From Prochlorococcus sp. AG-347-I19 (lineage in GTDB: Bacteria > Cyanobacteriota > Cyanobacteriia > PCC-6307 > Cyanobiaceae): DNA of 58,825 bases. The notes under the pieces were generated by a model. That model saw nothing but the letters and a program-made list of their open reading frames with translations. It did not search any database and had not been told where the DNA came from. Both the position numbers and the translations under genes were made by a program. The stretch covers positions 1 to 58,825 of the forward strand of contig QCBO01000008.1 in NCBI GenBank assembly GCA_003279105.1. Reading direction: 5' to 3'. Positions 17,895 to 26,760 of this stretch are shown in pieces (within the stretch, counting starts at the first letter, position 1; each line of letters opens with the position of its first letter).

Positions 17895-19196
17895 ATGAGT
17901 AAGGGTTTTTATAAAAATCGAAGATTGAAGTCGTTTATATTTCTTAGTGCTTGTTTTTTAGTAGCTTTTATTCCACATGCTAACAATATCGAAAATTTCT
18001 TTTACATAATATGGACTCTTTCTTTTGTGATTGTTTTTTACGGTTTAATAGTTATTTCTAGAAATTTCAAAAGGAACAACGTTTTAAATACTTTAAGCAG
18101 AAGAATTAGCAATAAGGAGTTACCTGTGCTTGATATTTTAGTCGCAGCTAGAGATGAAGAGAATGTCGTATCAAGATTAGTTGAAAGATTATTTAGTTTA
18201 GATTATCCAACAAATAAATTAAATATTTACATAATCAATGATGGTAGTTCTGATAAGACGCCTTTAATTTTAGATCGATTATCTAGAAAATATGACAAGC
18301 TAAAAGTCATAAGTCGTTCTCCAAATGCAGGAGGAGGAAAGTCAGGAGCTTTGAATTATGCCTTGAAATTTACCCATGGTGAATGGTTATTAGTTTTGGA
18401 TGCTGATGCTGAATTAAAACAAGATTCTTTAATAAGGTTATTTAGTTTTGTAGAAGAGGGTGATTGGTCTGCAGTTCAACTAAGAAAATCAGTAACAAAT
18501 GTAAGTAAGAATTTTTTAACTTCCTGTCAGTCAATGGAGATGGCTATGGATGCAATCTTTCAATATGGAAGATTATCAGTTGCTGGAGTTTCCGAATTAA
18601 GGGGAAATGGTCAGTTAATTAAGAAAGAAACATTATTAGCATGTGGTTCTTTTAATGAAGATACAGTTACAGATGATCTTGATTTGAGTTTAAGATTATT
18701 ATTATCAAAATCTAGAATTGGAATCTTATGGGATCCTCCAGTCATGGAGGAGGCAGTTGAGAATTTAAATGCTTTATTAGCGCAAAGGCAAAGATGGGCA
18801 GAGGGGGGGTTGCAAAGATTCTTTGATTATGGAGATCAATTATTTACTAATAAAATTGATTATTTGCAGAAATTTGATTTAACTTACTTTTTTATCTTGC
18901 AATATGCATTACCAATCATTTCGATTTTTGATTTAGTTTTCAGTATCGTTTTTTTAGATTCACCAATTTACTGGCCTATTTCATCTACAGCTTTTATGTT
19001 ATCTGGAATTGCTTTTTGGTACGGTTCTTCTTGTAAAAGTGAAGTACCTGTTTTGCGAAAAAGCAATTTTTTGATGGTATTTGTATCGCTTTTTTATTTA
19101 TCACACTGGTTTTTAGTAATCCCTTGGGTAACTATAAAGATGTCTATTTTTCCCAAAAAGATACTCTGGCGAAAGACTCTTCATACTGGAGTTTAA
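17895..19196 (+). CDS. mgdA: Membrane GT2 glycosyltransferase, probable beta-monoglucosyldiacylglycerol synthase (MgdA type)
   Basis: The 433-residue protein is a membrane family-2 glycosyltransferase with two N-terminal membrane segments (about residues 12-55) and at least three near the C-terminus. The processive-type motifs are present: INDGSSD near 118, DADAE near 169, TDDLDL near 258-263 and QRQRW near 297-301. Several blocks resemble, from memory, the Synechocystis glucolipid synthase: GGGKSGALNYAL, SVAGVSELRGNGQ, RWAEGGLQRFFDYGD, and the basic end MSIFPKKILWRKTLH. That enzyme makes monoglucosyldiacylglycerol, the precursor of MGDG. A cellulose-synthase-like or other GT2 role is less likely. 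It ends 1 base before the dnaX stop on the opposite strand. Confidence 0.8.
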   Translation: MSKGFYKNRRLKSFIFLSACFLVAFIPHANNIENFFYIIWTLSFVIVFYGLIVISRNFKRNNVLNTLSRRISNKELPVLDILVAARDEENVVSRLVERLFSLDYPTNKLNIYIINDGSSDKTPLILDRLSRKYDKLKVISRSPNAGGGKSGALNYALKFTHGEWLLVLDADAELKQDSLIRLFSFVEEGDWSAVQLRKSVTNVSKNFLTSCQSMEMAMDAIFQYGRLSVAGVSELRGNGQLIKKETLLACGSFNEDTVTDDLDLSLRLLLSKSRIGILWDPPVMEEAVENLNALLAQRQRWAEGGLQRFFDYGDQLFTNKIDYLQKFDLTYFFILQYALPIISIFDLVFSIVFLDSPIYWPISSTAFMLSGIAFWYGSSCKSEVPVLRKSNFLMVFVSLFYLSHWFLVIPWVTIKMSIFPKKILWRKTLHTGV

Positions 19197-19197
19197 T

Positions 19198-20952
19198 CTA
19201 TTCATCAAGGTCTATAATTTCTCCATTAAAAAAATTTGCTAAGTTTTTTGAACTATCATAAGTTTCCTCGTTAGAGATTTTTGTTGACGAATTAGTTTTT
19301 GGTTCTATTTTTTTTATTGGTCGGAAATTATTTACTTCATTTTGGGTTATTTCTGGAGTGTTTGTTGGGTTACTTTTATTTATTTGTTTGGTTGAAAAAT
19401 TAAGTATTATACCATCTCCAAATATCTTTTTTACAGTATTTTCAATTATAACTTTTCTGCTTTTTATCATACTTTCCCAGTTTGGAGATAATGCAATTGT
19501 GATTTTATCCGAATCAAAACTTTCAAGTTCGGCTTGTTGTGAAAGTAACATTCTTGTTGATGGTAACTCTACTTTAGAAAGAATTAAGTCCCATTTATCT
19601 TTTAAATTTGATCCAGGATAATTTTGGTTATTTTCAGAAATGTTTTCAATACTTTCTTTTTCAAGAACTTTAAATTTTTCTAATTTTTCGTCTTTTTTTT
19701 CGATCAATTCCCTGTGAGTTATCTCTTCTTGGATACTTGGTTTTGGAATCTCATCTGTAATGTTTTCTTTATTAATTGGAATGTTTTTTCTACTTTCATG
19801 CTTATCCTCAGTCGCATTATTTTTACTTTCTTTTTTATTTTGCAAACTATTTATCTCTTGACTATCCAGAAGACCAGTTAAATGTATTTCAAACCAAAGC
19901 CTTGGATTATCACTTGATTTGATTTGATATTCAATATTTCTCAGATTATTATGCCAATTAATTATTGTTGATTTTTTTATTGTTTTTGAGATTTTATCTA
20001 ACTCATCTCGAAATTCATCAGATGTATAGTAAAGATCTGAGTATTTATTATTAGCAGTGTGTAATAGTAGATCTCTTGTTATATTCAATAATCCGATAAT
20101 TATTTGAAGAGGTTCGTTTCCGGCATCATATAATTTGTTGCAGGTATAAATTAATGAATCTGGATTATTCTTAACCAATGATTTAATCAGATTTGTTAAT
20201 TCACTTTCTGATACTTCTCCTAAGAGGTTTTGGATATTATTAATTGTTATCCCTTCTGGTAAAAGATTCAATTGTTCAAGAAAGCTTTGTGCATCTCTCA
20301 TACCTCCATTAGACCTTTTTGCAATCATTTTTAACGCCTGAACTTCGTACTTAATGGATTCTTTTTCGGCGATTTCTGATAAATGTTGAAAAATATCATC
20401 AGGGCTTATTCTTCTAAAATCAAACTTTTGGCATCTACTTTTTATTGTATTTAATACTCTCTCAGGATTTGTCGTAGCAAGTATAAATACAACTCTTGAG
20501 GGCGGTTCTTCAATAGTTTTTAGTAAAGCATTTGAAGCTGCCGTTGAAAGCATATGACATTCATCAATTACATAGACTTTCCATCTCGCTTGAGTAGGTG
20601 CAAATCTCGCTCTTTCTATAATTTCTCTTATATTTTCTACTCCTGTATTTGATGCTGCATCAATCTCGATAATATCTAGAGCACTCCCATCTGTAATTTG
20701 TCTACATAAGTCACATTTACAACAAGGAGTTATCGTAGGTTGGTCGAATGCCTGGCAATTTAGAGATTTTGCAAATATTCTTGCACTTGATGTTTTTCCA
20801 GTGCCTCTTGGACCATTAAAAAGATATGCAGGAGCAATTTTTTTTGTTAATAGAGCTTGTTTGAGTGTAATGGATATAAACTTTTGCCCAACCAGTTCGT
20901 CTAAGTTGTTTGGTCTATATTTTTGGTGAAAAGGCTTATGTATATTTGGCAT
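19198..20952 (-). CDS. dnaX: DNA polymerase III subunit gamma/tau
   Basis: DnaX is the clamp-loader ATPase of the replisome. The 584-residue protein has the Walker A motif GPRGTGKT near residue 49, the zinc-binding cysteines (CCKCDLC, residues about 78-84), the DECHML Walker B and the SRC arginine-finger region (IKSRCQKFDFRRIS near 165). After about residue 370 the sequence becomes a polar, charged linker typical of tau, followed by a smaller C-terminal domain. The length is normal for an intein-free gene. An A6 run at codons 373-374 is immediately followed in the -1 frame by a stop; see findings. It is the last gene of tig-clpP-clpX-dnaX, 57 bases after clpX. Confidence 0.96.
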   Translation of the reverse strand: MPNIHKPFHQKYRPNNLDELVGQKFISITLKQALLTKKIAPAYLFNGPRGTGKTSSARIFAKSLNCQAFDQPTITPCCKCDLCRQITDGSALDIIEIDAASNTGVENIREIIERARFAPTQARWKVYVIDECHMLSTAASNALLKTIEEPPSRVVFILATTNPERVLNTIKSRCQKFDFRRISPDDIFQHLSEIAEKESIKYEVQALKMIAKRSNGGMRDAQSFLEQLNLLPEGITINNIQNLLGEVSESELTNLIKSLVKNNPDSLIYTCNKLYDAGNEPLQIIIGLLNITRDLLLHTANNKYSDLYYTSDEFRDELDKISKTIKKSTIINWHNNLRNIEYQIKSSDNPRLWFEIHLTGLLDSQEINSLQNKKESKNNATEDKHESRKNIPINKENITDEIPKPSIQEEITHRELIEKKDEKLEKFKVLEKESIENISENNQNYPGSNLKDKWDLILSKVELPSTRMLLSQQAELESFDSDKITIALSPNWESMIKSRKVIIENTVKKIFGDGIILNFSTKQINKSNPTNTPEITQNEVNNFRPIKKIEPKTNSSTKISNEETYDSSKNLANFFNGEIIDLDE

Positions 20953-21009
20953 TTATTTTTCATTAATTAGAAAAATTAGGGATTCAATTAAAAAAATTAA
21001 ACCCTGATT

Positions 21010-22377
21010 TTATGCAGACTCTTTAATGATTCTTTTTGATCCTGAAGGTAGTTTAACAATTTTAGATGAGAACAAATTATCTACCATTTTTTTAGTAATT
21101 GTGAATTCTTTTACATTTTCTTCAGAAGGCAAAGTGTACATAATGTCTAGCATTAGTTCTTCAATTATTGATCTTAATGCTCTTGCACCTGTTTTTCTTT
21201 TGTATGCTTCATTTGCTATCGCTTCAACAGAATCAGGCTCAAATGATAATTCAACATTATCCATACTTAGCAAAGTTTTGAATTGCTTTACTAATGCATC
21301 TCTTGGTTGAGTCAAAATAGATTCTAAAGTTTCTTTAGTAAGACGATCTAATACAGCACAAACCGGAATTCTTCCAATAAATTCTGGAATTAGGCCATAT
21401 TTCACTAAGTCATCTAATTCTAAATTTTTCAGGGAATCTCTTGGGTCTACTATTTTTTTTGTATCAACTTTGTTTTGATCTGAATTGGTGGTAAATCCTA
21501 TAGAGTGTTTACCCATACGCTTTTGAACGATATCCTCTAAACCTATAAAAGCTCCCCCACAAATAAATAGTATTTGACTCGTATCAATTTGGATGCAGTC
21601 ATGATAAGGATGTTTTCTTCCGCCTTGAGGTGGCACATTAGCAATTGTTCCCTCAAGCATTTTTAATAATGCTTGCTGTACCCCTTCACCGGAGACATCT
21701 CTAGTAATTGAAGGATTCTCGCTTTTTCTTGCAATTTTATCTATTTCATCAATATAAATAATTCCTTTTTGAGCTAGTTCTACATTCATTTCTGATTTCT
21801 GTAGAAGTCTTAAAAGTATGTTTTCAACATCCTCACCAACATATCCAGCTTCTGTCAAAGTAGTTGCATCAGCTACTGCAAAAGGAACATCTAAAAACTC
21901 TGCTAAAGTTTGCGCCAATAATGTTTTTCCACTTCCAGTAGGGCCGATGAGTAAAATATTTGATTTTTGTAATTTAGTTGCTTGTGAATCAGTTGAATTG
22001 CTATTTTTACTGTCTTCTTTAACTTTCCAAGCTAATCTCTTATAATGATTGTATACGGCTACTGATAATATTTTTTTTGCAGATTCTTGTCCAACAACTT
22101 GATTATCTAGAAAACTTTTTATTTCTAATGGCTTAGGAATTGAGGTTAATTCTAAAGGAACAGATTTTTTTGGATTATCAGTTGGTAATTTCTTTTTTAC
22201 TTGTGGAGAGTTGTTTGTGTTCGCTGGATTATCAAGTAGTTCCTCATCGAGAATCTCATTACAAAGGTCTATGCACTCATCGCAGATATAAACCCCAGGA
22301 CCAGCTATAAGCTTTCTCACTTGGTCTTGTGACTTCCCGCAAAATGAACATTTAAGATGGGCGTCGAATTTAGCCAT
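21010..22377 (-). CDS. clpX: ClpXP protease ATPase subunit ClpX
   Basis: ClpX unfolds substrates and feeds them to ClpP. The 455-residue protein has the N-terminal zinc finger ([14 protein letters not shown] and CDECIDLC, residues about 10-40), the Walker A motif GPTGSGKT near 145, Walker [12 protein letters not shown], and the GYVGEDVE pore-1 motif. The ClpP-docking IGF loop (KHSIGFTTN, near 290) is intact, so it should partner with the ClpP encoded 105 bases upstream on the same strand. The [18 protein letters not shown] sensor-2 region is also present. Confidence 0.97.
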   Translation of the reverse strand: MAKFDAHLKCSFCGKSQDQVRKLIAGPGVYICDECIDLCNEILDEELLDNPANTNNSPQVKKKLPTDNPKKSVPLELTSIPKPLEIKSFLDNQVVGQESAKKILSVAVYNHYKRLAWKVKEDSKNSNSTDSQATKLQKSNILLIGPTGSGKTLLAQTLAEFLDVPFAVADATTLTEAGYVGEDVENILLRLLQKSEMNVELAQKGIIYIDEIDKIARKSENPSITRDVSGEGVQQALLKMLEGTIANVPPQGGRKHPYHDCIQIDTSQILFICGGAFIGLEDIVQKRMGKHSIGFTTNSDQNKVDTKKIVDPRDSLKNLELDDLVKYGLIPEFIGRIPVCAVLDRLTKETLESILTQPRDALVKQFKTLLSMDNVELSFEPDSVEAIANEAYKRKTGARALRSIIEELMLDIMYTLPSEENVKEFTITKKMVDNLFSSKIVKLPSGSKRIIKESA

Positions 22378-22482
22378 CGATTATAAGTTTTTAAAGTGAA
22401 AGGTGTTAAATATTCCCTATTTCCTAGGATTGCTCATAAATATCGATTCGTCATCATATTCTTAAAAAATCAGAACCCCTTG

Positions 22483-23127
22483 TCACTTTTTGATAACTTT
22501 ATCAATTAATCCATATTCGACTGCTTCTGAGGGAGATAAAAAGTAATCTCTTTCTGTATCTTCATTAATTTTTTCTAAAGGTTGACCGGTATGTTCAGCT
22601 AAAAGTGAATTTAATGTTTTCTTGAGAAAAAGTATTTCTTTAGCTTGTATTTCAATCTCTACTGCTTGACCTTGCGCACCTCCCAGAGGTTGATGAATCA
22701 TAATCCTAGAATTAGGTAAAGCCAATCTTTTCCCTTTTGCTCCTCCAGAAAGTAGAAATGCCCCCATACTTGCGGCTACTCCAAAACATATTGTCACTAC
22801 ATCAGGCGATATTTGTTGCATGGTATCATAAATGGCCATTCCTGCAGTTACTGAGCCTCCAGGAGAATTGATATATATTTGGATGTCTTTTTCGGGATCT
22901 TCAGCTTCAAGAAATAATAATTGTGCAACAAGGGAGTCAGATACTTGATCATTAATTCCTGTACCTAAAAAAATTATTCTTTCCCTCAATAATCTTGAAT
23001 ATATATCAAAAGCTCTTTCTCCTCTACCTGATTGTTCTATTACGGTGGGAACAGCGGCAATAGTTTTATTATTACTTTCGTAAGAACTTATTGAGCTTTG
23101 GATTAAATGTTTTTTTTCTGAGTTCAC
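22483..23127 (-). CDS. clpP: ATP-dependent Clp protease proteolytic subunit ClpP
   Basis: The 214-residue serine peptidase has the nucleophile in [14 protein letters not shown] (Ser near residue 117), the catalytic His in [12 protein letters not shown] (near 142) and the Asp in [11 protein letters not shown] (near 192). Cyanobacteria carry several clpP paralogs; the one directly upstream of clpX is normally the paralog that works with ClpX (often called clpP2). It lies between tig and clpX, the classical order. Confidence 0.95.
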   Translation of the reverse strand: MNSEKKHLIQSSISSYESNNKTIAAVPTVIEQSGRGERAFDIYSRLLRERIIFLGTGINDQVSDSLVAQLLFLEAEDPEKDIQIYINSPGGSVTAGMAIYDTMQQISPDVVTICFGVAASMGAFLLSGGAKGKRLALPNSRIMIHQPLGGAQGQAVEIEIQAKEILFLKKTLNSLLAEHTGQPLEKINEDTERDYFLSPSEAVEYGLIDKVIKK

Positions 23128-23191
23128 AAATTAATTTCAACTTATAAATAATTTAGGGGGTTTTTGCTTAATTAGTAGGAAATTTCATAAA

Positions 23192-24625
23192 TTATTTTTT
23201 TTCTTTTCTATTTCGAGCTTTTGTAGTTCCTGTAGTTTTTTTAGTTTTAGTTGCAGTTTTTGCGGCTTTTGATGTTTTGGAGGTTTTTGTAGTTCCTGTA
23301 GTTTTTGTAGTTTTTTCTTTTACTTCAGAATTTTCTTCGAGCCAAATTATTAATTTTTCTTTGAGTAGATCGTTACTTACTACTTCTGTTAATCTTTTAA
23401 TATCTATTTGTTTTGAAGATTGAGAGATTGCATCTTCATAATCTTTCATTTTTAAATCAATTTCATCTTTCTCGACTTTTATGTTTTCTGTTTCAGCTAA
23501 TGCTTTTAAAGCTAAATTTCTTTGAACATTTTTTTCAGCTTGAGGCCTTGTGGACTCTGCTAATGACTTAACTAATTCCGGAGTGAAAGTAGATTTTACA
23601 TCAAGACCTTGTTGAGCAAATCTCTGAGCAGTTTGTTCAATATTATTCCTCACTTCTATATCAATCATAGATTTTGGAATTTCTGCAACCAACTCGTTTG
23701 TTAAGGCATCTAATAAAGCTTCAATTTTGATATCTTTTTGAGTTTTTTCAAAATTGTCTTTAAGTTGCTTTTCAATATCTTTCTTTAACTCTTTTAATGA
23801 TTCTTTGTTGCCAGACTGTTTTGCAAAATCGTCATTAAGTTCAGGCAATTCTTTTTCCTTAAGATCCTTAAGATTTACTTCAAAAATTGCTTCTTTGCCT
23901 CTTGAATCCTCATGTGAATAATCATCAGGAAATTTAAGGTTAAGTGTTTTAGTATCACCAATTTTCATCTTTACGATTCCCTCAACGAAACCGGGAATCA
24001 TTTTGTTCTTTTCTAACTCAAGATCCATTGATTCACTTGTTCCACCATCAATCTCTTTACCAGAATCTTTATATTTTCCTTTGAAACTAACTACAGCAAT
24101 ATCTCCAAATTTTGCAGCTCTATTGGTAACTGGAATAATGTTTGCAAACTGATTTCTAGATTTTTCTAGCGCTTCATCTATAGTTTTAGGATCAAACTTT
24201 GTCTTTGATATTTCAACACTTAGTCCTTTGGATTTTTTAAGTTTTAATTCTGGGGCAACATCAGTTTGAAGAGTAACCTTAAGTGATTTTTCAGGACTAA
24301 ACTTTGCAAGTAAAGATTCAAATCCATCCACCAATTCTGGCTCACTTAGTGGCTCTATAGATTTTATTTTTAACGCTTCTTGCCATGATTTATCAATAAT
24401 TTTTTCCAGAGCAGAAGCATGTAATTGGGTGATGCCAATTCTTTGGATTAAGACTTGTTTAGGAATCTTACCAAGTCTAAATCCCGGAATTTTAGCCGAA
24501 CGACTGATAGAACTGATTGTTTCATTTACACACGTTTTGCATGTCTCAGATGGTATTTCTAATTCAAATGAAATTCTACTTTGAGGCAGAGGAGTTGTTT
24601 TGACTATTAGTGCATTTTTAGCCAT
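23192..24625 (-). CDS. tig: Trigger factor (ribosome-associated peptidyl-prolyl isomerase)
   Basis: Trigger factor binds the ribosome exit and chaperones nascent chains. The 477-residue protein carries the ribosome-docking signature (GFRLGKIPKQVLIQRIG, near residues 47-63). A PPIase-type FKBP domain follows (FGDIAVVSFKGKYKDSGKEIDGGTSESM split around residues 168-196, and MIPGFVEGIVKMKIGDTK), then the helical C-terminal chaperone domain. Residues about 437-477 form an unusual Thr/Lys-rich basic tail (KTTGTTK, TSKTSKAAKTATKTKK) encoded partly by a 22-base direct repeat. It is the first gene of tig-clpP-clpX, divergent from asd. Confidence 0.95.
   Translation of the reverse strand: MAKNALIVKTTPLPQSRISFELEIPSETCKTCVNETISSISRSAKIPGFRLGKIPKQVLIQRIGITQLHASALEKIIDKSWQEALKIKSIEPLSEPELVDGFESLLAKFSPEKSLKVTLQTDVAPELKLKKSKGLSVEISKTKFDPKTIDEALEKSRNQFANIIPVTNRAAKFGDIAVVSFKGKYKDSGKEIDGGTSESMDLELEKNKMIPGFVEGIVKMKIGDTKTLNLKFPDDYSHEDSRGKEAIFEVNLKDLKEKELPELNDDFAKQSGNKESLKELKKDIEKQLKDNFEKTQKDIKIEALLDALTNELVAEIPKSMIDIEVRNNIEQTAQRFAQQGLDVKSTFTPELVKSLAESTRPQAEKNVQRNLALKALAETENIKVEKDEIDLKMKDYEDAISQSSKQIDIKRLTEVVSNDLLKEKLIIWLEENSEVKEKTTKTTGTTKTSKTSKAAKTATKTKKTTGTTKARNRKEKK
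23219..23306. repeat. Pair of exact 22-base direct repeats inside the tig tail
   Basis: Copies lie at 23219-23240 and 23285-23306, with starts 66 bases (22 codons) apart, so both copies encode the same heptapeptide KTTGTTK in frame. The sequence between them also encodes Lys/Thr/Ser/Ala. This looks like in-frame expansion of a low-complexity protein tail rather than a mobile repeat. Confidence 0.85.
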
Positions 24626-24665
24626 GTTTTTCCAAGTTATTACTATGAGCCGAATCTTAATTATT

Positions 24666-24678
24666 TCACATTATGTGA
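24666..24678. promoter_or_regulatory. Perfect inverted repeat in the tig/asd divergent spacer
   Basis: TCACAT-T-ATGTGA is a perfect 13-base palindrome with a single central base, about 41 bases upstream of the tig ATG and 72 bases upstream of the asd GTG. The half-sites are in the opposite order to a CRP/NtcA-type TGTGA-N6-TCACA site, so I do not assign it to that family. It could be an operator or a small hairpin in the tig leader. Confidence 0.4.
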
Positions 24679-24749
24679 TTTCCTTGAAAGTTAATTTTTT
24701 GATAAAGTAAAAAAAATAGTCAATCTATTTATAAAAATCATTTTAAAGT

Positions 24750-25781
24750 GTGAGACAATCTCCGTATTTGCCTAATAGGCCATTAAAAGTTGCTGTTTTA
24801 GGCTCTTCAGGTGCTGTAGGATCTGAATTGCTAAAAATTCTTGAACAACGTGATTTCCCAATATCAGAATTGGTCTTGCTTTCATCAGAGCGGTCCGAAG
24901 GAAAAAAAATTATTTGGAAAAATGAAGAATTAGTTACAAAAAAAACAACTAAGGAAGAATTTAAGAATCTTGATTTAGTTTTGGCTTCAGCTGGCGGAAG
25001 TATTTCAAAAAAATGGTTGTCTACCATTATTGATCAAAATGCTTTACTGATAGATAATTCAAGTGCTTTCAGATTAGATAAGAACGTTCCTCTTGTAGTC
25101 CCTGAAGTTAATGCTAGTGAAGTACTTAATCATGAAGGGGTAATAGCGAATCCAAACTGCACTACCATTTTATTGACATTAGTTTTAGCTCCATTAAATA
25201 AACTTTCGACTATTCAAAGAGTTATTGTCTCAACATATCAATCTGTCAGTGGTGCAGGCCAACTGGCGATGGAGGAACTAAAACTTTTAACTGAACAATA
25301 TCTTCAAGGAAATCTTCAAAAAAGTGAAGTTTTGCCATACTCCCTTGCTTTTAATTTGTTTTTACATAATTCCCCTATGCTTTCAAATAATTACTGCGAA
25401 GAAGAGATGAAAATGGTTAATGAGACAAGGAAAATATTAAATATTGCTGATTTAAAGCTCTCTGCTACATGTGTTCGAGTCCCAGTACTGAGAGCACATT
25501 CTGAATCGATCAATATTGAATTTGCCGATGTAGTTGAGCCTAAAAATGCTCTTGAAGAATTAAAAAAATCTCCTGGAATTGAAGTTATTGAGGATTATAA
25601 AAATAATAGATTTCCTATGCCAAATGACGTTATGGGAAGGGATAATGTTGCTGTTGGCAGGCTAAGAACTGATATAAGTCAGTCTCATGGATTAGAATTA
25701 TGGTTATGTGGAGATCAAATAAGAAAAGGAGCAGCTCTGAATGCTGTTCAAATAGCTGAGTTATTAATTCCAAAAAAATGA
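24750..25781 (+). CDS. asd: Aspartate-semialdehyde dehydrogenase
   Basis: Asd reduces aspartyl phosphate to aspartate semialdehyde, the branch point to lysine/diaminopimelate and to threonine/methionine. The 343-residue protein has the NADP-binding [11 protein letters not shown] near residue 15, the catalytic cysteine in [16 protein letters not shown] near 135, and the conserved [16 protein letters not shown] region. The frame begins with GTG at 24750, directly ahead of the conserved [13 protein letters not shown] strand, and there is no ATG in frame before that strand. It overlaps dapA by 4 bases (ATGA), indicating translational coupling. Confidence 0.95.
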   Translation: MRQSPYLPNRPLKVAVLGSSGAVGSELLKILEQRDFPISELVLLSSERSEGKKIIWKNEELVTKKTTKEEFKNLDLVLASAGGSISKKWLSTIIDQNALLIDNSSAFRLDKNVPLVVPEVNASEVLNHEGVIANPNCTTILLTLVLAPLNKLSTIQRVIVSTYQSVSGAGQLAMEELKLLTEQYLQGNLQKSEVLPYSLAFNLFLHNSPMLSNNYCEEEMKMVNETRKILNIADLKLSATCVRVPVLRAHSESINIEFADVVEPKNALEELKKSPGIEVIEDYKNNRFPMPNDVMGRDNVAVGRLRTDISQSHGLELWLCGDQIRKGAALNAVQIAELLIPKK

Positions 25782-26680
25782 TTACAGACAAAACTGAGTG
25801 TAATAATCCACTATTTGGAAGAATATTGACTGCAATGGTTACTCCATTCACTGAGAATGGAGATGTAGATTATGAACTAGCTATAAAACTTTCAAATTAT
25901 CTTTTTGAGAACGGTTCCGATGGAATTGTGTTGTGCGGTACTACTGGAGAATCTCCGACTCTTTCATGGGCAGAACAGCATGATTTATTTATTGCGGTAA
26001 AAGGATCTTTGGATGCAAGCTGTAAAGTAATAGTTGGTACTGGTAGTAATTGTACAAGCGAAGCTGTGGCAGCTACAAAAAAAGCTTACGACTCTGGTGC
26101 CGACGGTGCTTTGGTCGTTGTTCCTTATTACAATAAGCCCCCTCAAGAAGGTCTTTATAAACATTTCAGTTCTATTGCTAAATCTGCAAAGGATTTGCCT
26201 CTTATGCTCTACAACATTCCTGGTAGGACTGGATGCAATTTATTACCTGATACTGTGAAGAAACTTATGGATTTCTCAAATATTCTCAGTATTAAAGCTG
26301 CAAGCGGTAGAATAGAAGAAGTAACAGAACTAAGAGCTATTTGTGGCTCTGAACTCTCTGTATATAGTGGCGACGATTCATTGTTGCTTCCAATGTTATC
26401 TGTAGGTGCTGTAGGAGTAGTAAGTGTTGCAAGTCATTTAGTTGGATTGCAATTGAAAGAAATGATTCATTCTTTTCATAGTGGAAAGGTTTCCAATGCT
26501 CTTGCTATTCATGAAAAACTTCAGCCTCTTTTCAAAGCACTCTTTATGACTACTAATCCAATCCCAATTAAGGCTGCTTTGGAGCTATCGGGATGGGATG
26601 TAGGTAATCCTAGAAGTCCTTTGTCACCTTTAACCAATGACATGAAAAAGCAATTATCTTTTATCCTGAATTCCCTATAA
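25778..26680 (+). CDS. dapA: 4-hydroxy-tetrahydrodipicolinate synthase
   Basis: DapA condenses pyruvate with aspartate semialdehyde, the product of the gene just upstream. The 300-residue TIM barrel has [14 protein letters not shown] near residue 50 and the catalytic tyrosine in [15 protein letters not shown] near 117. [11 protein letters not shown] follows, and the Schiff-base lysine is in ILSIKAASG near 172. Its ATG overlaps the asd stop. Confidence 0.97.
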   Translation: MITDKTECNNPLFGRILTAMVTPFTENGDVDYELAIKLSNYLFENGSDGIVLCGTTGESPTLSWAEQHDLFIAVKGSLDASCKVIVGTGSNCTSEAVAATKKAYDSGADGALVVVPYYNKPPQEGLYKHFSSIAKSAKDLPLMLYNIPGRTGCNLLPDTVKKLMDFSNILSIKAASGRIEEVTELRAICGSELSVYSGDDSLLLPMLSVGAVGVVSVASHLVGLQLKEMIHSFHSGKVSNALAIHEKLQPLFKALFMTTNPIPIKAALELSGWDVGNPRSPLSPLTNDMKKQLSFILNSL

Positions 26681-26686
26681 TAGGGA
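26672..26686 (+). terminator. Possible weak terminator hairpin at the dapA 3' end
   Basis: TCCCTA-TAA-TAGGGA forms a perfect 6-base-pair stem with a 3-base loop that includes the dapA stop codon. It is followed by TTATATTT rather than a solid T run. It could terminate part of the asd-dapA transcript before rnj, whose ATG is 80 bases further on. Confidence 0.35.
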
Positions 26687-26760
26687 TTATATTTAACTTG
26701 ATAATTAAATTTAAATAAAACTTATTTGATTACAAGCAGGCCTTCATAAATTTCAAAATT

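Noticed and set aside
24666-24678. NtcA or CRP binding site
   Set aside because: The half-sites are TCACA then TGTGA with 3 bases between, the reverse of the required order and spacing.
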